Below are positions 42,150 through 50,649 of a DNA stretch of 64,000 nucleotides, one piece after another. A model generated the notes under the pieces. The model had not been told where the DNA came from, made no database searches, and worked only from the letters and a program-made list of their open reading frames with translations. The position numbers and the translations under genes were made by a program. How positions within the stretch are numbered: position 1 is the stretch's first letter; each line of letters opens with the position of its first letter. Source of the DNA: Bordetella sp. BOR01 (GTDB lineage: Bacteria > Pseudomonadota > Gammaproteobacteria > Burkholderiales > Burkholderiaceae_B). Where the stretch lies: NCBI RefSeq assembly GCF_019218885.1, contig NZ_JAHUWT010000001.1, forward strand, positions 62,001-126,000, written 5' to 3'.

Positions 42150-43721
42150 ATGAAGATCCGTCATTTCCCGCTTATCACGTGGTACCGGACGCTTGCCCTT
42201 GCGCTGACGCTGGCGCTTGCCCCCGCCGCCGTCCTGGCCGATCGGCTGACCGTAGCGCAGCCGGCCGATATCCGTTCCACCAACCCCGGCGTCAATCGCG
42301 ACAACACGACCGATGGCGTGGTCATGCACATGGTGGAAGGCCTGGTGGGCTATCGCAACAACGGCTCGGTGGCGCCGCTGCTGGCCAAGTCGGTGCAGGT
42401 GTCCGACGACGGGCTGACCTATACCTTTACCCTGCGCAAGGGCGTGAAGTTCCATAATGGCCAGGAGATGACTTCGGCCGATGTGCTGTGGAGCTGGAAC
42501 CGCTATATGGACCCTCATACCGGCTGGCGTTGCCTGAGCGATTTCGACGGCCGCGGCATCGTCAAGGTAACCGGCATCAGCGCGCCCGACGCGGGCACGG
42601 TGGTGATGACCATCGACCACAAATCGGCGGTGTTCCTGGACACCCTGGCCCGCACCGACTGCGGCATGACCGCGATCTTGCACAAGGATTCGGTCAAGCC
42701 CGATGGGTCGTGGGACAAGCCTATCGGCACCGGGCCGTTCCAGTTCAAGGAATGGAAGCGCGGCGAATACGTGGACATGGTGGCGTTTCCCGGCTACCAG
42801 TCGCCGGGCGGCGACAAGCCCGATGGCTACGTCGGCGCCAAGCGGCCCGGCTTCGATGAACTGCGCTTTGTGGTCGTGCCCGATCCGTCCTCGGTCAAGG
42901 CTGGGCTATTGTCTGGCGCGCTGGATGCGGCCCAGATCGCGCGCACCGATTTTGCAGAACTGCGCCAGGACAAGCGCGTGCACCTGGAATACCCGCAGGA
43001 AGCAGCCAAGCATGTACTGCTGTTCCAGACCCAGGACCCCTTGCTCAGCAACGTGAAGATGCGCCAGGCGATTGCGGCGGCGCTGGATATCCCGCAGATC
43101 GTGGCGGCGGCTTCGGAAGGCATCGGCCGGGTCAATCCGTCGGCCGTGTACGCGGGCTCGGCCTATCATTCCGCGCTGCACGACCGCGGCTACCAGTATG
43201 ACCCGGCACGCGCGCAGCAACTGCTGAAAGAAGCCGGCTACCAGGGGCAGGAATTGGTGATCCAGGCCAACAAGCGCGGCCATGTGCCCAGCTACCAGGC
43301 TGCCGTGATCGTGCAGGCCATGCTGCAGGCGGTGGGAGTGAACGCGCGCATCGAGGTCCTGGAATGGGCCACGCACCTGGACCGCTTCAACACCGGGAAA
43401 TTCCAGCTCAGTTCGTTCAGCTATTCATCGCGCATGGATCCGGCACTGAGCTACGAACAGTTCTCGGGCGACAAGGCCAAGCAGCCGCGCAAGGTCTGGG
43501 ACGATCCCCGGGCGCAGGAACTGATCGACCGGAGTTTCGAAGAATCGGATCCGGCCAGGCGGCAGGCCCTGTTCGACCAGTTGCACGAATTGATGCTGGC
43601 CCAGGCGCCGATGATCATGCTGTACAACGGCTCGGACCCCTGGGGCGTGAACAGCCGCGTGTCGGGCTTTACCGTGTTCGAGGGCAAGCCGCGGGCCTGG
43701 GAAACCCGGCCGGCGCCGTAG
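42150..43721 (+). CDS. ABC transporter substrate-binding protein, family 5 (paralogue 2)
   Basis: A 523-residue periplasmic receptor with a Sec signal (about residues 1-32, ending AAVLA). The mature part has LTVAQPADIRSTNPGVNRDN and SVQVSDDGLTYTFTLRKGVKFHNG. It is a clear paralogue of the 33651 product. I use the ATG at 42150 because GGAG lies six bases upstream; in-frame starts at 42099 and 42138 are less likely. It has its own operator copy, so it can be expressed apart from the permease operon. Confidence 0.93.
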   Translation: MKIRHFPLITWYRTLALALTLALAPAAVLADRLTVAQPADIRSTNPGVNRDNTTDGVVMHMVEGLVGYRNNGSVAPLLAKSVQVSDDGLTYTFTLRKGVKFHNGQEMTSADVLWSWNRYMDPHTGWRCLSDFDGRGIVKVTGISAPDAGTVVMTIDHKSAVFLDTLARTDCGMTAILHKDSVKPDGSWDKPIGTGPFQFKEWKRGEYVDMVAFPGYQSPGGDKPDGYVGAKRPGFDELRFVVVPDPSSVKAGLLSGALDAAQIARTDFAELRQDKRVHLEYPQEAAKHVLLFQTQDPLLSNVKMRQAIAAALDIPQIVAAASEGIGRVNPSAVYAGSAYHSALHDRGYQYDPARAQQLLKEAGYQGQELVIQANKRGHVPSYQAAVIVQAMLQAVGVNARIEVLEWATHLDRFNTGKFQLSSFSYSSRMDPALSYEQFSGDKAKQPRKVWDDPRAQELIDRSFEESDPARRQALFDQLHELMLAQAPMIMLYNGSDPWGVNSRVSGFTVFEGKPRAWETRPAP

Positions 43722-43730
43722 CGAGCCGGC

Positions 43731-44165
43731 CTAGCTGCAGGCGTCGTTGCCGTCCGGCGCCTGGCGGGCGCGGCCCAGGAACAGCCACTGCTGCCTGCCC
43801 ACCGCGCTGCCCTGCGCCGCCGAGCGGCGCGCCCAGGTGGCCGCTTCGCACCGGTCGGCCGCGATGTGTCGGCCGTACAGGGCGGGGCCGGCCAGCAGTA
43901 CTTGCACCAGCATTTCTTGCGCGGGCAGGTGATCGGCATTGCCGGCCTGGCGCAACAGGGCCAGCATGCGGCCATAGTCGGCGTCGGTCTGCGCTTCCAG
44001 GGCCAGCTGATAAACCTGTCCCGGCGATAGCCAGGACGCGGGGGTGTCGGCCTGTGCGTTCCATGCCGGCATGCCCAGGCCGCACAGCCATACGGCGGCC
44101 AGGTGGCGGCGCCATGCGCGCGCGGCCGGGAACAAGGGCGGGGTCGGGCAAGAATGGAACGTCAT
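43731..44165 (-). CDS. Secreted protein of unknown function, possibly Sel1-like
   Basis: This 144-residue protein has a likely signal peptide (basic RAWRRH region, then HLAAVWLCGLGMPAWNAQA). The mature part is helical with repeats resembling Sel1/TPR units, for example YGRMLALLRQAGNADHLPAQEM and CEAATWARRSAAQG. Two cysteines near the mature ends may form a disulfide. AGGAAA precedes the ATG at 44165. The family is not firmly recognised. It converges with the receptor gene ending at 43721. Confidence 0.65.
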   Translation of the reverse strand: MTFHSCPTPPLFPAARAWRRHLAAVWLCGLGMPAWNAQADTPASWLSPGQVYQLALEAQTDADYGRMLALLRQAGNADHLPAQEMLVQVLLAGPALYGRHIAADRCEAATWARRSAAQGSAVGRQQWLFLGRARQAPDGNDACS

Positions 44166-44239
44166 GGCGGTTTCCTGGAAGATGGTCTTGATGGCGTCAT
44201 GATGGCGATGCGCCCGCCGCGGCACTAGCTGGAGTTTCC

Positions 44240-45202
44240 TCAGGCGCGCTCAGGCGCAGCCGAAGCCTGGCGGCGCCAGTGCCCCGGTGTCATCCCCATC
44301 CAGTGCGTGAAGACGCGCCGGAAGGCCGATAGGGATTGATAGCCGACGAGCTCGGCCACGGCTTCCGTGGTGACCGCGGGTTTCTTCAGTTCATTGGCGG
44401 CCAGGCTCATGCGGATATCGGTCAGCAGATCGAAGGCCGAGCGCCCCAGCCGGTTTTCGAAGTGCCGCATGAAGGTCGAGCGCGACATGCTGCACAGGGC
44501 GGCCAGTTCGGGCAGTTTCCAAGGCCGGGCGGGTTCGCCCAGCATGGCCAGCAGCGCGGGAGCCAGGCGGGGGTGGCCGGCCAGTGCCAACAGGCCGGCC
44601 GGCGCCTGCTCGGACTCGCTGGCGGCGCGCACGACCAGGGCAAACAACGCCGCGGACAACGCGTTCAGCATCGCGTGCCCGCCCAGCCTGTCACTGGACG
44701 ATTCCACGCGCATCAGGTCCATCAGCCGGCCCAGGTGAGACGAGGCGGACAGGCCGGCATCGGCCTTGTCGTCCGTGGCGCGTACTACCAGCGTGGACGG
44801 CAGGTAGGCGCGCACCAGCCTGTCGTGCGGCGGGGCGATGACGAAGCGCCCGCACAGCATGTCCAGCCGCTCGCCCTGACCGCCGTTTTCGCTGAACAAC
44901 AGATTGAAGCCCTGGCGCTGCGTAGCCTGGGCCGGCGTGTTGCCGCTGCCATCGTGCAGTACGTGCGCCGAACCGTGCGATAGCAGCACCACGTCGCCAC
45001 TGTCCAACTCGCGCACTGAATTGTCCTGGGGGTTTTCAAGAATGGCACGCCCCCGCAGCACGACGTGGTAGGGAATCTCGCGCGCGGCCGATTGTGCATA
45101 CACCACCTGCCATGGCGCGCCATAAGCGCAGCGGATCTCCAGTTGGCCAGTGATGGTGATGATGTCCAGCAGGCGGCTCAGCCAGTCCAGGGGAGAGGAC
45201 AT
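44240..45202 (-). CDS. AraC family transcriptional regulator with cupin domain
   Basis: A 320-residue regulator. The N-terminal cupin-type domain spans about residues 1-180 (VVLRGRAILE, then ELDSGDVVLLSHGSAHVL). The C-terminal AraC domain has two helix-turn-helix units (LAALCSMSRSTFMRHFEN and AVAELVGYQSLSAFRRVF). It is divergent from the AhpD-like gene at 45332, which it likely controls, as this regulator type often does for neighbouring redox or dehydrogenase genes. Confidence 0.92.
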   Translation of the reverse strand: MSSPLDWLSRLLDIITITGQLEIRCAYGAPWQVVYAQSAAREIPYHVVLRGRAILENPQDNSVRELDSGDVVLLSHGSAHVLHDGSGNTPAQATQRQGFNLLFSENGGQGERLDMLCGRFVIAPPHDRLVRAYLPSTLVVRATDDKADAGLSASSHLGRLMDLMRVESSSDRLGGHAMLNALSAALFALVVRAASESEQAPAGLLALAGHPRLAPALLAMLGEPARPWKLPELAALCSMSRSTFMRHFENRLGRSAFDLLTDIRMSLAANELKKPAVTTEAVAELVGYQSLSAFRRVFTHWMGMTPGHWRRQASAAPERA

Positions 45203-45233
45203 GGGATAGGCTCCATTTGGAACTATTAAGCAT

Positions 45234-45261
45234 TTATATGGGTTTTATAGGACTTATCAGG
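45234..45261. promoter_or_regulatory. Three helically phased repeats, candidate AraC sites
   Basis: TTATATGG (45234), TTTATAGG (45244) and TTATCAGG (45254) recur every ten bases between the divergent AraC and AhpD-like genes. A weaker CTCGG-type repeat follows with GG at 45271-45272. Same-face direct repeats are typical for AraC-family binding; the assignment is inference. Confidence 0.4.
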
Positions 45262-45331
45262 ATCATACTCGGAGCCTACAGTAACACCTACCGAATCATC
45301 GGTTCTTCTAGCCAACCCAAGGAGTCACAAC

Positions 45332-45871
45332 ATGAGCCGTATCGCTATTCCTGCCCTGTCGACCGCCACCGGCGCCACCGCCGAGGTCTATGCCCAGGTT
45401 CGCAAGATTGCTGGTGGCAATGTGCCCAACCTGTTTGCTGCCCTGGGCCATCTGGCCCCGGCGCAACTGGCCGCCGTATTGAACGCGGAAGGCGTAGCGG
45501 CCGCGGGCAGCCTCAGCAAGCAAGACCTGGAAACCATCAAGCTGGCTGTCAGCACGCAAACCGGCTGCGATTATTGCGAGGCGGCCCACGTGCTGCTGGG
45601 CAAGCTGGCGGGCCTGTCGGCCGATGCGCTGCGCGCGATTCGCACTGGCCAACCCACGGGTGACGCCAAGCGCGATGCGCTGGTGCATTTCGTATTGAAT
45701 CTGGTGCGCACCAGCGGCACGATCGGCCAGGACGAATTCGATGCGATCCGTGCCGCGGGTTATACCGATGGACAATTGGCCGAGATCTCGCTGGTAATTG
45801 GCCTGGTGATCTTTACCAACATCTTCAATCGCATCAACGACACCGATGTCGATTTCCCACCGGTGCAATAA
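45332..45871 (+). CDS. Carboxymuconolactone decarboxylase family protein (AhpD-like)
   Basis: The 179-residue helical protein has the AhpD-like redox motif: Cys79, Cys82 and His86 in CDYCEAAH. In AhpD this cysteine pair reduces partner proteins, supporting peroxide reduction. The remaining helices match the CMD fold, often hexameric. AAGGAG precedes the ATG by eight bases. Divergence from an AraC regulator and the hydrolase downstream suggest a small oxidative-stress or detoxification unit. Enzymatic substrate unknown. Confidence 0.92.
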   Translation: MSRIAIPALSTATGATAEVYAQVRKIAGGNVPNLFAALGHLAPAQLAAVLNAEGVAAAGSLSKQDLETIKLAVSTQTGCDYCEAAHVLLGKLAGLSADALRAIRTGQPTGDAKRDALVHFVLNLVRTSGTIGQDEFDAIRAAGYTDGQLAEISLVIGLVIFTNIFNRINDTDVDFPPVQ

Positions 45872-45880
45872 GCAGCCCCG

Positions 45881-45901
45881 CCGGGCGGCCTGGCCGCCCG
45901 G
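45881..45901. other. Intercistronic hairpin
   Basis: CCGGGCGG (45881-45888) pairs with CCGCCCGG (45894-45901) around a five-base loop, ten bases after the AhpD-like stop. No T run follows. It may attenuate or stabilise the upstream message. Confidence 0.45.
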
Positions 45902-45927
45902 TGCATTGATTTCCAAGGATGCCTGCC

Positions 45928-46704
45928 ATGAGCGTGCAAAGCTTTGAATTCGACGGCCCGCAAGGCTACCGGCTAGCCGGGCGGCTGGAACTGCCCGCCA
46001 CCGACCGGCCGGCAGGCTGGGCCATATTGGCCCATTGCTTTACCTGCGGCAAGGACAGCCTGGCGGCAACCCGCCTGGCGCGGGCACTGGCCGCTCGCGG
46101 CATAGGTGTGCTGCGTTTCGATTTTGCGGGCCTGGGTGGCAGCGGCGGCAGCTTCGCCGACACCACGTTCGCCGCCGACGTTGAAGACCTGGTTGCCGCG
46201 GGCCGGGCCTTGGCGGCGGACGGCAAGCCGCCCGCGATTCTCATCGGCCACAGCCTGGGCGGCGCGGCCAGCCTGGCGGCAGTTGCCGACATGCCGGGTA
46301 TATGCGCGGTGGCGACCATCGGCGCGCCGTTCGATGTAGCGCACGTGCTGCACCAGTTCGATCCGGCCAGCCTGCAGGTCATCGATACCGAAGGCCAAGC
46401 CGAAGTGTTGCTTGCCGGGCGGCCCTTCGTGGTGCGCAAGCGTTTCGTCGCCGATTTGGCACGGCACGATCTCGGCGCGCGCATCGCGCAACTGAGAGTG
46501 CCGCTGTTGGTGCTGCATTCACCTCGCGACGCGACGGTGGGCATCGACAATGCTGCCCGCATTTTTGCCGCCGCCAAGCATCCCAAGAGCTTCATTTCTC
46601 TGGACGATGCGGACCATTTACTGACTCGCCGCAGCGATGCCGACTACGCGGCCGCCATGATCTCGACCTGGGCCAGCCGGTTCCTGCCTGCCACGCAGCC
46701 ATGA
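45928..46704 (+). CDS. Alpha/beta hydrolase (family usually fused to OsmC)
   Basis: This 258-residue hydrolase has the nucleophile elbow GHSLGG, the acid in HSPRDATV and the His in DDADHLLTRR. The N-terminal pattern AHCFTCGKDSLAATRLARALA is that of the bifunctional hydrolase/OsmC proteins of about 400 residues. Here the chain ends right after the hydrolase domain (ASRFLPATQP) and no OsmC coding sequence follows, so the OsmC part is missing. I use the ATG at 45928, with AAGGA eight bases upstream; the ATG at 45919 overlaps that site. It is 56 bases downstream of the AhpD-like gene. Confidence 0.9.
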   Translation: MSVQSFEFDGPQGYRLAGRLELPATDRPAGWAILAHCFTCGKDSLAATRLARALAARGIGVLRFDFAGLGGSGGSFADTTFAADVEDLVAAGRALAADGKPPAILIGHSLGGAASLAAVADMPGICAVATIGAPFDVAHVLHQFDPASLQVIDTEGQAEVLLAGRPFVVRKRFVADLARHDLGARIAQLRVPLLVLHSPRDATVGIDNAARIFAAAKHPKSFISLDDADHLLTRRSDADYAAAMISTWASRFLPATQP

Positions 46705-46785
46705 TGCGCGCAGGGCGGGGCGTAAACTTGCCGGGCAGCAGGAGCAGGTACGGCACACGCCCTGCACAGACCAGGAGAGATTCTC

Positions 46786-47688
46786 ATGGACCGTATGGCC
46801 GCCATGGAAACCTATGTTGCTGTTGTCGAGGCTGGTTCGTTTTCCGCCGCTGCCAAGCGGTTACGGCTGGGCCAGCCGGCCGTGTCGAAATCGGTGGCGC
46901 AGCTTGAAGCACGTCTGGGGGCCCGCTTGCTGCTGCGTTCGACACGCGGCTTGATGCCTACGGATGCGGGCCAGCGTTTTTATGAGCACGCTAAGCGCGC
47001 CATCGTAGAAGCCGACGAGGCCGAGCAGGCCGCGCGCCAGTCATCGGAAAGCCTGTCGGGCACCCTGCGCATTTGCGCGGCGGTAACGTTCGCACGTTTG
47101 CATCTCATGCCGGTACTGAAAGACTTCCTGGACCAGCATCCAAGCCTGCAAGTCGATATCTTGCTCGATGACCGGCAGATCGATTTGCTGGAAGAAGGAA
47201 TAGACGTGGCGTTGCGCATGGGAGAACTGGACGATTCCACCATGACGGCGCGCCGCATTGCTCAAAGCCCGCGCCTGGTCGTGGGTACGCCGGCTTATTT
47301 TCTGGCCGCCGGAGTGCCCGGGACGCCGGCCGACCTGAGCCGGCATCAGGCCATCGTGTATTCGCAGCGTGGCGGCGGCGAGTCCTGGGTGTTCAGCCGC
47401 AATGGCAGTGCAACTGCTGTGGCGGTATCGGGGCGGGTGCGTGTCAGCGCAGCCGAGGGCCTTCGTGCTGCGGTGCTGGCCGACATGGGCCTGACCGTGG
47501 CGTCGGAATGGATGTTTGCGCCGGAGTTGGCCAACGGCAAAGTGCAGGCCGTGTTGCACGACTGGAAGCTGCCACCAGTAGGTTTGTGGGCGGTGTTCCC
47601 GTCCGGGCGGCTGGCTACGTCCAGGGCTCGCGCATTCGTGGCGTTTGTCGAAACCGTGGTGGCGGGGCCGGCCGGCGCGGCCGCGTGA
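46786..47688 (+). CDS. LysR family transcriptional regulator
   Basis: A 300-residue LysR protein of the CrgA/DhcR-like branch: helix-turn-helix MAAMETYVAVVEAGSFSAAA then GQPAVSKSVAQLEARLGARLL, followed by an effector domain with EGIDVALRMGELDDSTMTAR. AGGAGA precedes the ATG. It lies between the hydrolase gene and the convergent peroxiredoxin gene. Its targets are unknown. Confidence 0.92.
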   Translation: MDRMAAMETYVAVVEAGSFSAAAKRLRLGQPAVSKSVAQLEARLGARLLLRSTRGLMPTDAGQRFYEHAKRAIVEADEAEQAARQSSESLSGTLRICAAVTFARLHLMPVLKDFLDQHPSLQVDILLDDRQIDLLEEGIDVALRMGELDDSTMTARRIAQSPRLVVGTPAYFLAAGVPGTPADLSRHQAIVYSQRGGGESWVFSRNGSATAVAVSGRVRVSAAEGLRAAVLADMGLTVASEWMFAPELANGKVQAVLHDWKLPPVGLWAVFPSGRLATSRARAFVAFVETVVAGPAGAAA

Positions 47689-47721
47689 GCACGTTGCCGC
47701 GGGGTTCGGCACCCCGGCCTG

Positions 47722-48393
47722 TCAAGTGTGTTGGGCCGCGTTTTCCAGTATCGGGAACATCTCTGACGGGTCGGGGCGGTGCGTGTAGTCGGGGTTCACT
47801 TCCGAATACAGCACCCAGCCATCCTGCCCGATGACATAGCGCGCCGGCATGGGTAATACCCAGCCCGGGTCGTTATTGAAGGCCGGCAGGTCGTTCTTCA
47901 GTTGTTTGTACAGTGTCACCAGGTAGTCGGGCAAGGCAAAGCGCAGGCCGAAGGCGGCGGCCGTTTCGCTGTGTACATCGCTCAGCACGGGAAAGCCCAG
48001 TTGATTGGTGCGCACCGACTTGCGGCTGTTGACCGCGGTTTGCGGAGAAACCGCCACGACGCGGGCGCCGTAGTCCCGGATCTGCGGAAGCGCTTCGTTC
48101 AGCGCCTGCAGTTCAAGATTGCAGTAGGGGCACCATACGCCGCGATAGAATGTAAGCACCAGCGGACCTAGCGCCAGCAGTTCGGTCGACGAGACTTCGT
48201 TGCCGTCTTGATCCTTCAGTTGGAATTGCGGAGCGCGTTCGCCCGCCTTGATTGCGCGGCCGGCCTGCCCGGTGGCGATCAGTTCGGCGGTAGCCCGTTC
48301 CATGATGGGATGGATTTCGGCGGGGGCGTTGTAGGGTGGCTTGCCCGCTTTGAAATCGGCCTTGAAGGCGTCCAGTCTGTCTTGCAGCGACAT
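47722..48393 (-). CDS. AhpC/TSA-type peroxiredoxin-like protein
   Basis: The 223-residue protein has a thioredoxin fold with Cys88 and Cys91 in TFYRGVWCPYCNLEL and the usual preceding segment GERAPQFQLKDQDGNEV. Peroxiredoxins reduce peroxides through the first cysteine; the close CxxC spacing is that of the thioredoxin-like branch of the family. I use the ATG at 48393 (MSLQDRLDAF). A long N-terminal helical region of about 50 residues precedes the fold. It converges with the LysR gene. Confidence 0.9.
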   Translation of the reverse strand: MSLQDRLDAFKADFKAGKPPYNAPAEIHPIMERATAELIATGQAGRAIKAGERAPQFQLKDQDGNEVSSTELLALGPLVLTFYRGVWCPYCNLELQALNEALPQIRDYGARVVAVSPQTAVNSRKSVRTNQLGFPVLSDVHSETAAAFGLRFALPDYLVTLYKQLKNDLPAFNNDPGWVLPMPARYVIGQDGWVLYSEVNPDYTHRPDPSEMFPILENAAQHT

Positions 48394-48583
48394 GATGTGT
48401 CTCCCGGTAGGATGATCCTGACGTCCAGCTCGTGCTGGCGACGAATGGGTTCGTCGTGGAATGCATCTTCCGGGAATGCATTGCGCACCGGTAGGCGGGC
48501 CGGCAGAATAACTGCCATTCCCGCCAAGCATGGCCTGAGTGCTGGCCGGGCGTGCGGGTGCGGGCGCCGCTTGCCAGCATGCC

Positions 48584-49693
48584 TTATTTTTGCTCGACCA
48601 GGTCCGACAGTGCGTTGCCCAATTCCTGTACGGCGCCGCCCACGCCTTCGGCCACGCCTTTGGCGCTGATGCCGATCGCCTGTCCCAGGCCGCCGATCAC
48701 CCGCATGGAAATGCTGTCGTCCAGCGAAAACTTGGGGTCGTCCAGGTTGCCCGTCAGGGTGAAATCGAAGGCGACCTTGCCGTTGCGGTCTTCCAGGGCC
48801 GCGATGACCGCCTTGCGCGGCAGCGACAGCAGGCGGTCGCCGTTGCCGCCGAACTTCAGGTCGCGCAGTTCGAGGCGGCCCGCGGCGTTCAGTTGGCGCT
48901 GCACGATGCGGGTTCGCATGTCCAGGCCGACGACGCCACCGGCCAGCACCGCGGCCGAGCCATGGTAAAGATAGGGCGCAAGCACAGACACGTCGACCTG
49001 CGCCAGGCGGGTGTGGACATCGGCATCGCCGCTGGCCGCGGCCAGCCAGCCGTCGACCGCGACCGTGCCGCTGTGCGATTTGCCCATGGTGCGGCCGGAA
49101 ACCTTGATATTCGTGTGCTCGGCGCGCTTGGGGAAATGCAGCGGCCCAATTTGCGCCTGCAATTGGTCGAAGGCAATCCGGTGCGGCGGCTTGGCCACGA
49201 CCGCGTCGTAATAATCGAGTTGCCCGTCTTGCAGGGTGGCGCTGCCGATTTCGGTTTCCCACCGTTCAGAAGCATCTTTGCCTTCGGCGGCGCTCTGCCG
49301 GCGTTTTTCGCGGGCCTGCGCGGTCAAGGTCGGTAGCACTTCGATCCCTTTGGAAGAACGGCGTACCGACAGGTAGTAGTCTTCGATCGCCAGGCGATGG
49401 ATCACCAGCCGATGGGACACCAGGCTGCGCCAGTCCGGCGTGCAGACAATGCGCTTGGCGCGCAGCGTGTGTTCGGCCGGCCAGCCTGCCGGGGCGCCGA
49501 TCGTGACGTCATGCAGCACCACTTCGGACAGCCCGACATCGATACGGGCGGCCTGGCCCGAGGGACCCAGCAGTTCTACGATGCGGGACTCGACCCGCCG
49601 CGCCGCAAGATGGGTGGCCAGCGCCGCGGCGGCCACCAGCACCACCAGACAGCCCGAGACGATCAACAGACGTTTTTTCGTGCGTTTTTCCAT
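48584..49693 (-). CDS. AsmA/DUF748-like membrane-anchored protein
   Basis: This 369-residue protein has one N-terminal membrane anchor (RLLIVSGCLVVLVAAAALAT, residues 9-28) and a periplasmic beta-rich body. LGPSGQAARIDVGLSEVVLHDV near residue 42 and TLTGNLDDPKFSLDDSIS near residue 320 are like AsmA and DUF748 proteins. These are thought to act in outer-membrane integrity or lipid transport. It is much shorter than full AsmA proteins. A second AsmA-type protein is encoded at 2-1333. Confidence 0.8.
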   Translation of the reverse strand: MEKRTKKRLLIVSGCLVVLVAAAALATHLAARRVESRIVELLGPSGQAARIDVGLSEVVLHDVTIGAPAGWPAEHTLRAKRIVCTPDWRSLVSHRLVIHRLAIEDYYLSVRRSSKGIEVLPTLTAQAREKRRQSAAEGKDASERWETEIGSATLQDGQLDYYDAVVAKPPHRIAFDQLQAQIGPLHFPKRAEHTNIKVSGRTMGKSHSGTVAVDGWLAAASGDADVHTRLAQVDVSVLAPYLYHGSAAVLAGGVVGLDMRTRIVQRQLNAAGRLELRDLKFGGNGDRLLSLPRKAVIAALEDRNGKVAFDFTLTGNLDDPKFSLDDSISMRVIGGLGQAIGISAKGVAEGVGGAVQELGNALSDLVEQK

Positions 49694-49911
49694 CTTGTCG
49701 CAATCTCTCGCAGGTGTGGTTTGCCGCGCGGCCCCGAAGTTTTTGCGGGCATACCAAGCATATTACATGGCGGCTCGTACGCCTTTTGTTGTCAGGAAAG
49801 AAACAATGATGGCAATTTTCGCTGGATTATTTATTGGTCGACAGGGCGCATAGTTGATCCCATGCCGCAAAAGCACGGCGGCGACCCTATCGACCCTACT
49901 GGAGACCTACC

Positions 49912-50649
49912 ATGGACACCCAACGTTCCGTAGCCCTTGTTACCGGCGCCTCGCGCGGCATAGGCGCGGCCATCGCCCGCCGCCTGGCTCGCGACGGCTA
50001 CACCGTCATCGTCAATTATTCCGGCAGTGCCGGCGCGGCGGAAACCCTGGTTGCCGAGATCGAGCGCGACGGCGGCCACGCCATTACCGCGCAAGCCGAC
50101 GTCAGCGATGCCGCCGCCGTGGCGCGCATGTTCGACGCCGCCGAAGCGGCTTACGGCGGCGTCGACGTGCTGGTCAACAATGCCGGCATCATGCGGCTGG
50201 CCAAGCTGGCCGACAGCGACGACGCGCTGTTCGACAGCCAGATAGCCGTGAACCTGAAGGGCACCTTCAATACGCTGCGCGAGGCCGCGCGCCGCCTGCG
50301 CGATGGGGGCCGCATCATCAACATGTCGACCAGCGTGGTGGGGCTATACCTGCCGACTTATGCGGTGTATGCCGCCACCAAGGCAGGCGTCGAGGCCATG
50401 ACGCACATCCTGACCAAGGAACTGCGGGGCCGCCGCATCACGGTCAATACAGTGGCGCCCGGTCCGACCGCCACATCTTTGTTCCTGGACGGCAAGCCGC
50501 AGGAAGTGGTGGACCACCTGGCCAAGGCGGCGCCGCTGGAACGCCTGGGCCAGCCCGAAGATATCGCCAGCGCCGTGGCGTTCCTGGCGGGCCCGGATGG
50601 CGCCTGGATCAACGGCCAGACGCTGCGCGCCAATGGCGGCATCATCTGA
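49912..50649 (+). CDS. SDR family oxidoreductase
   Basis: A 245-residue classical short-chain dehydrogenase with TGASRGIG at residues 11-18, NNAG at 89-92, Ser139, Tyr153 and Lys157 (YAATK). The C-terminus DGAWINGQTLRANGG is typical of the FabG-like group. TGGAG precedes the ATG. It converges with the MFS gene, overlapping it by eight bases at the stops. The substrate cannot be told. Confidence 0.92.
   Translation: MDTQRSVALVTGASRGIGAAIARRLARDGYTVIVNYSGSAGAAETLVAEIERDGGHAITAQADVSDAAAVARMFDAAEAAYGGVDVLVNNAGIMRLAKLADSDDALFDSQIAVNLKGTFNTLREAARRLRDGGRIINMSTSVVGLYLPTYAVYAATKAGVEAMTHILTKELRGRRITVNTVAPGPTATSLFLDGKPQEVVDHLAKAAPLERLGQPEDIASAVAFLAGPDGAWINGQTLRANGGII

Noticed and set aside
49800-49854. 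Short frame MMAIFAGLFIGRQGA as a peptide gene
   Set aside because: Very short, no convincing ribosome binding site and no family resemblance.
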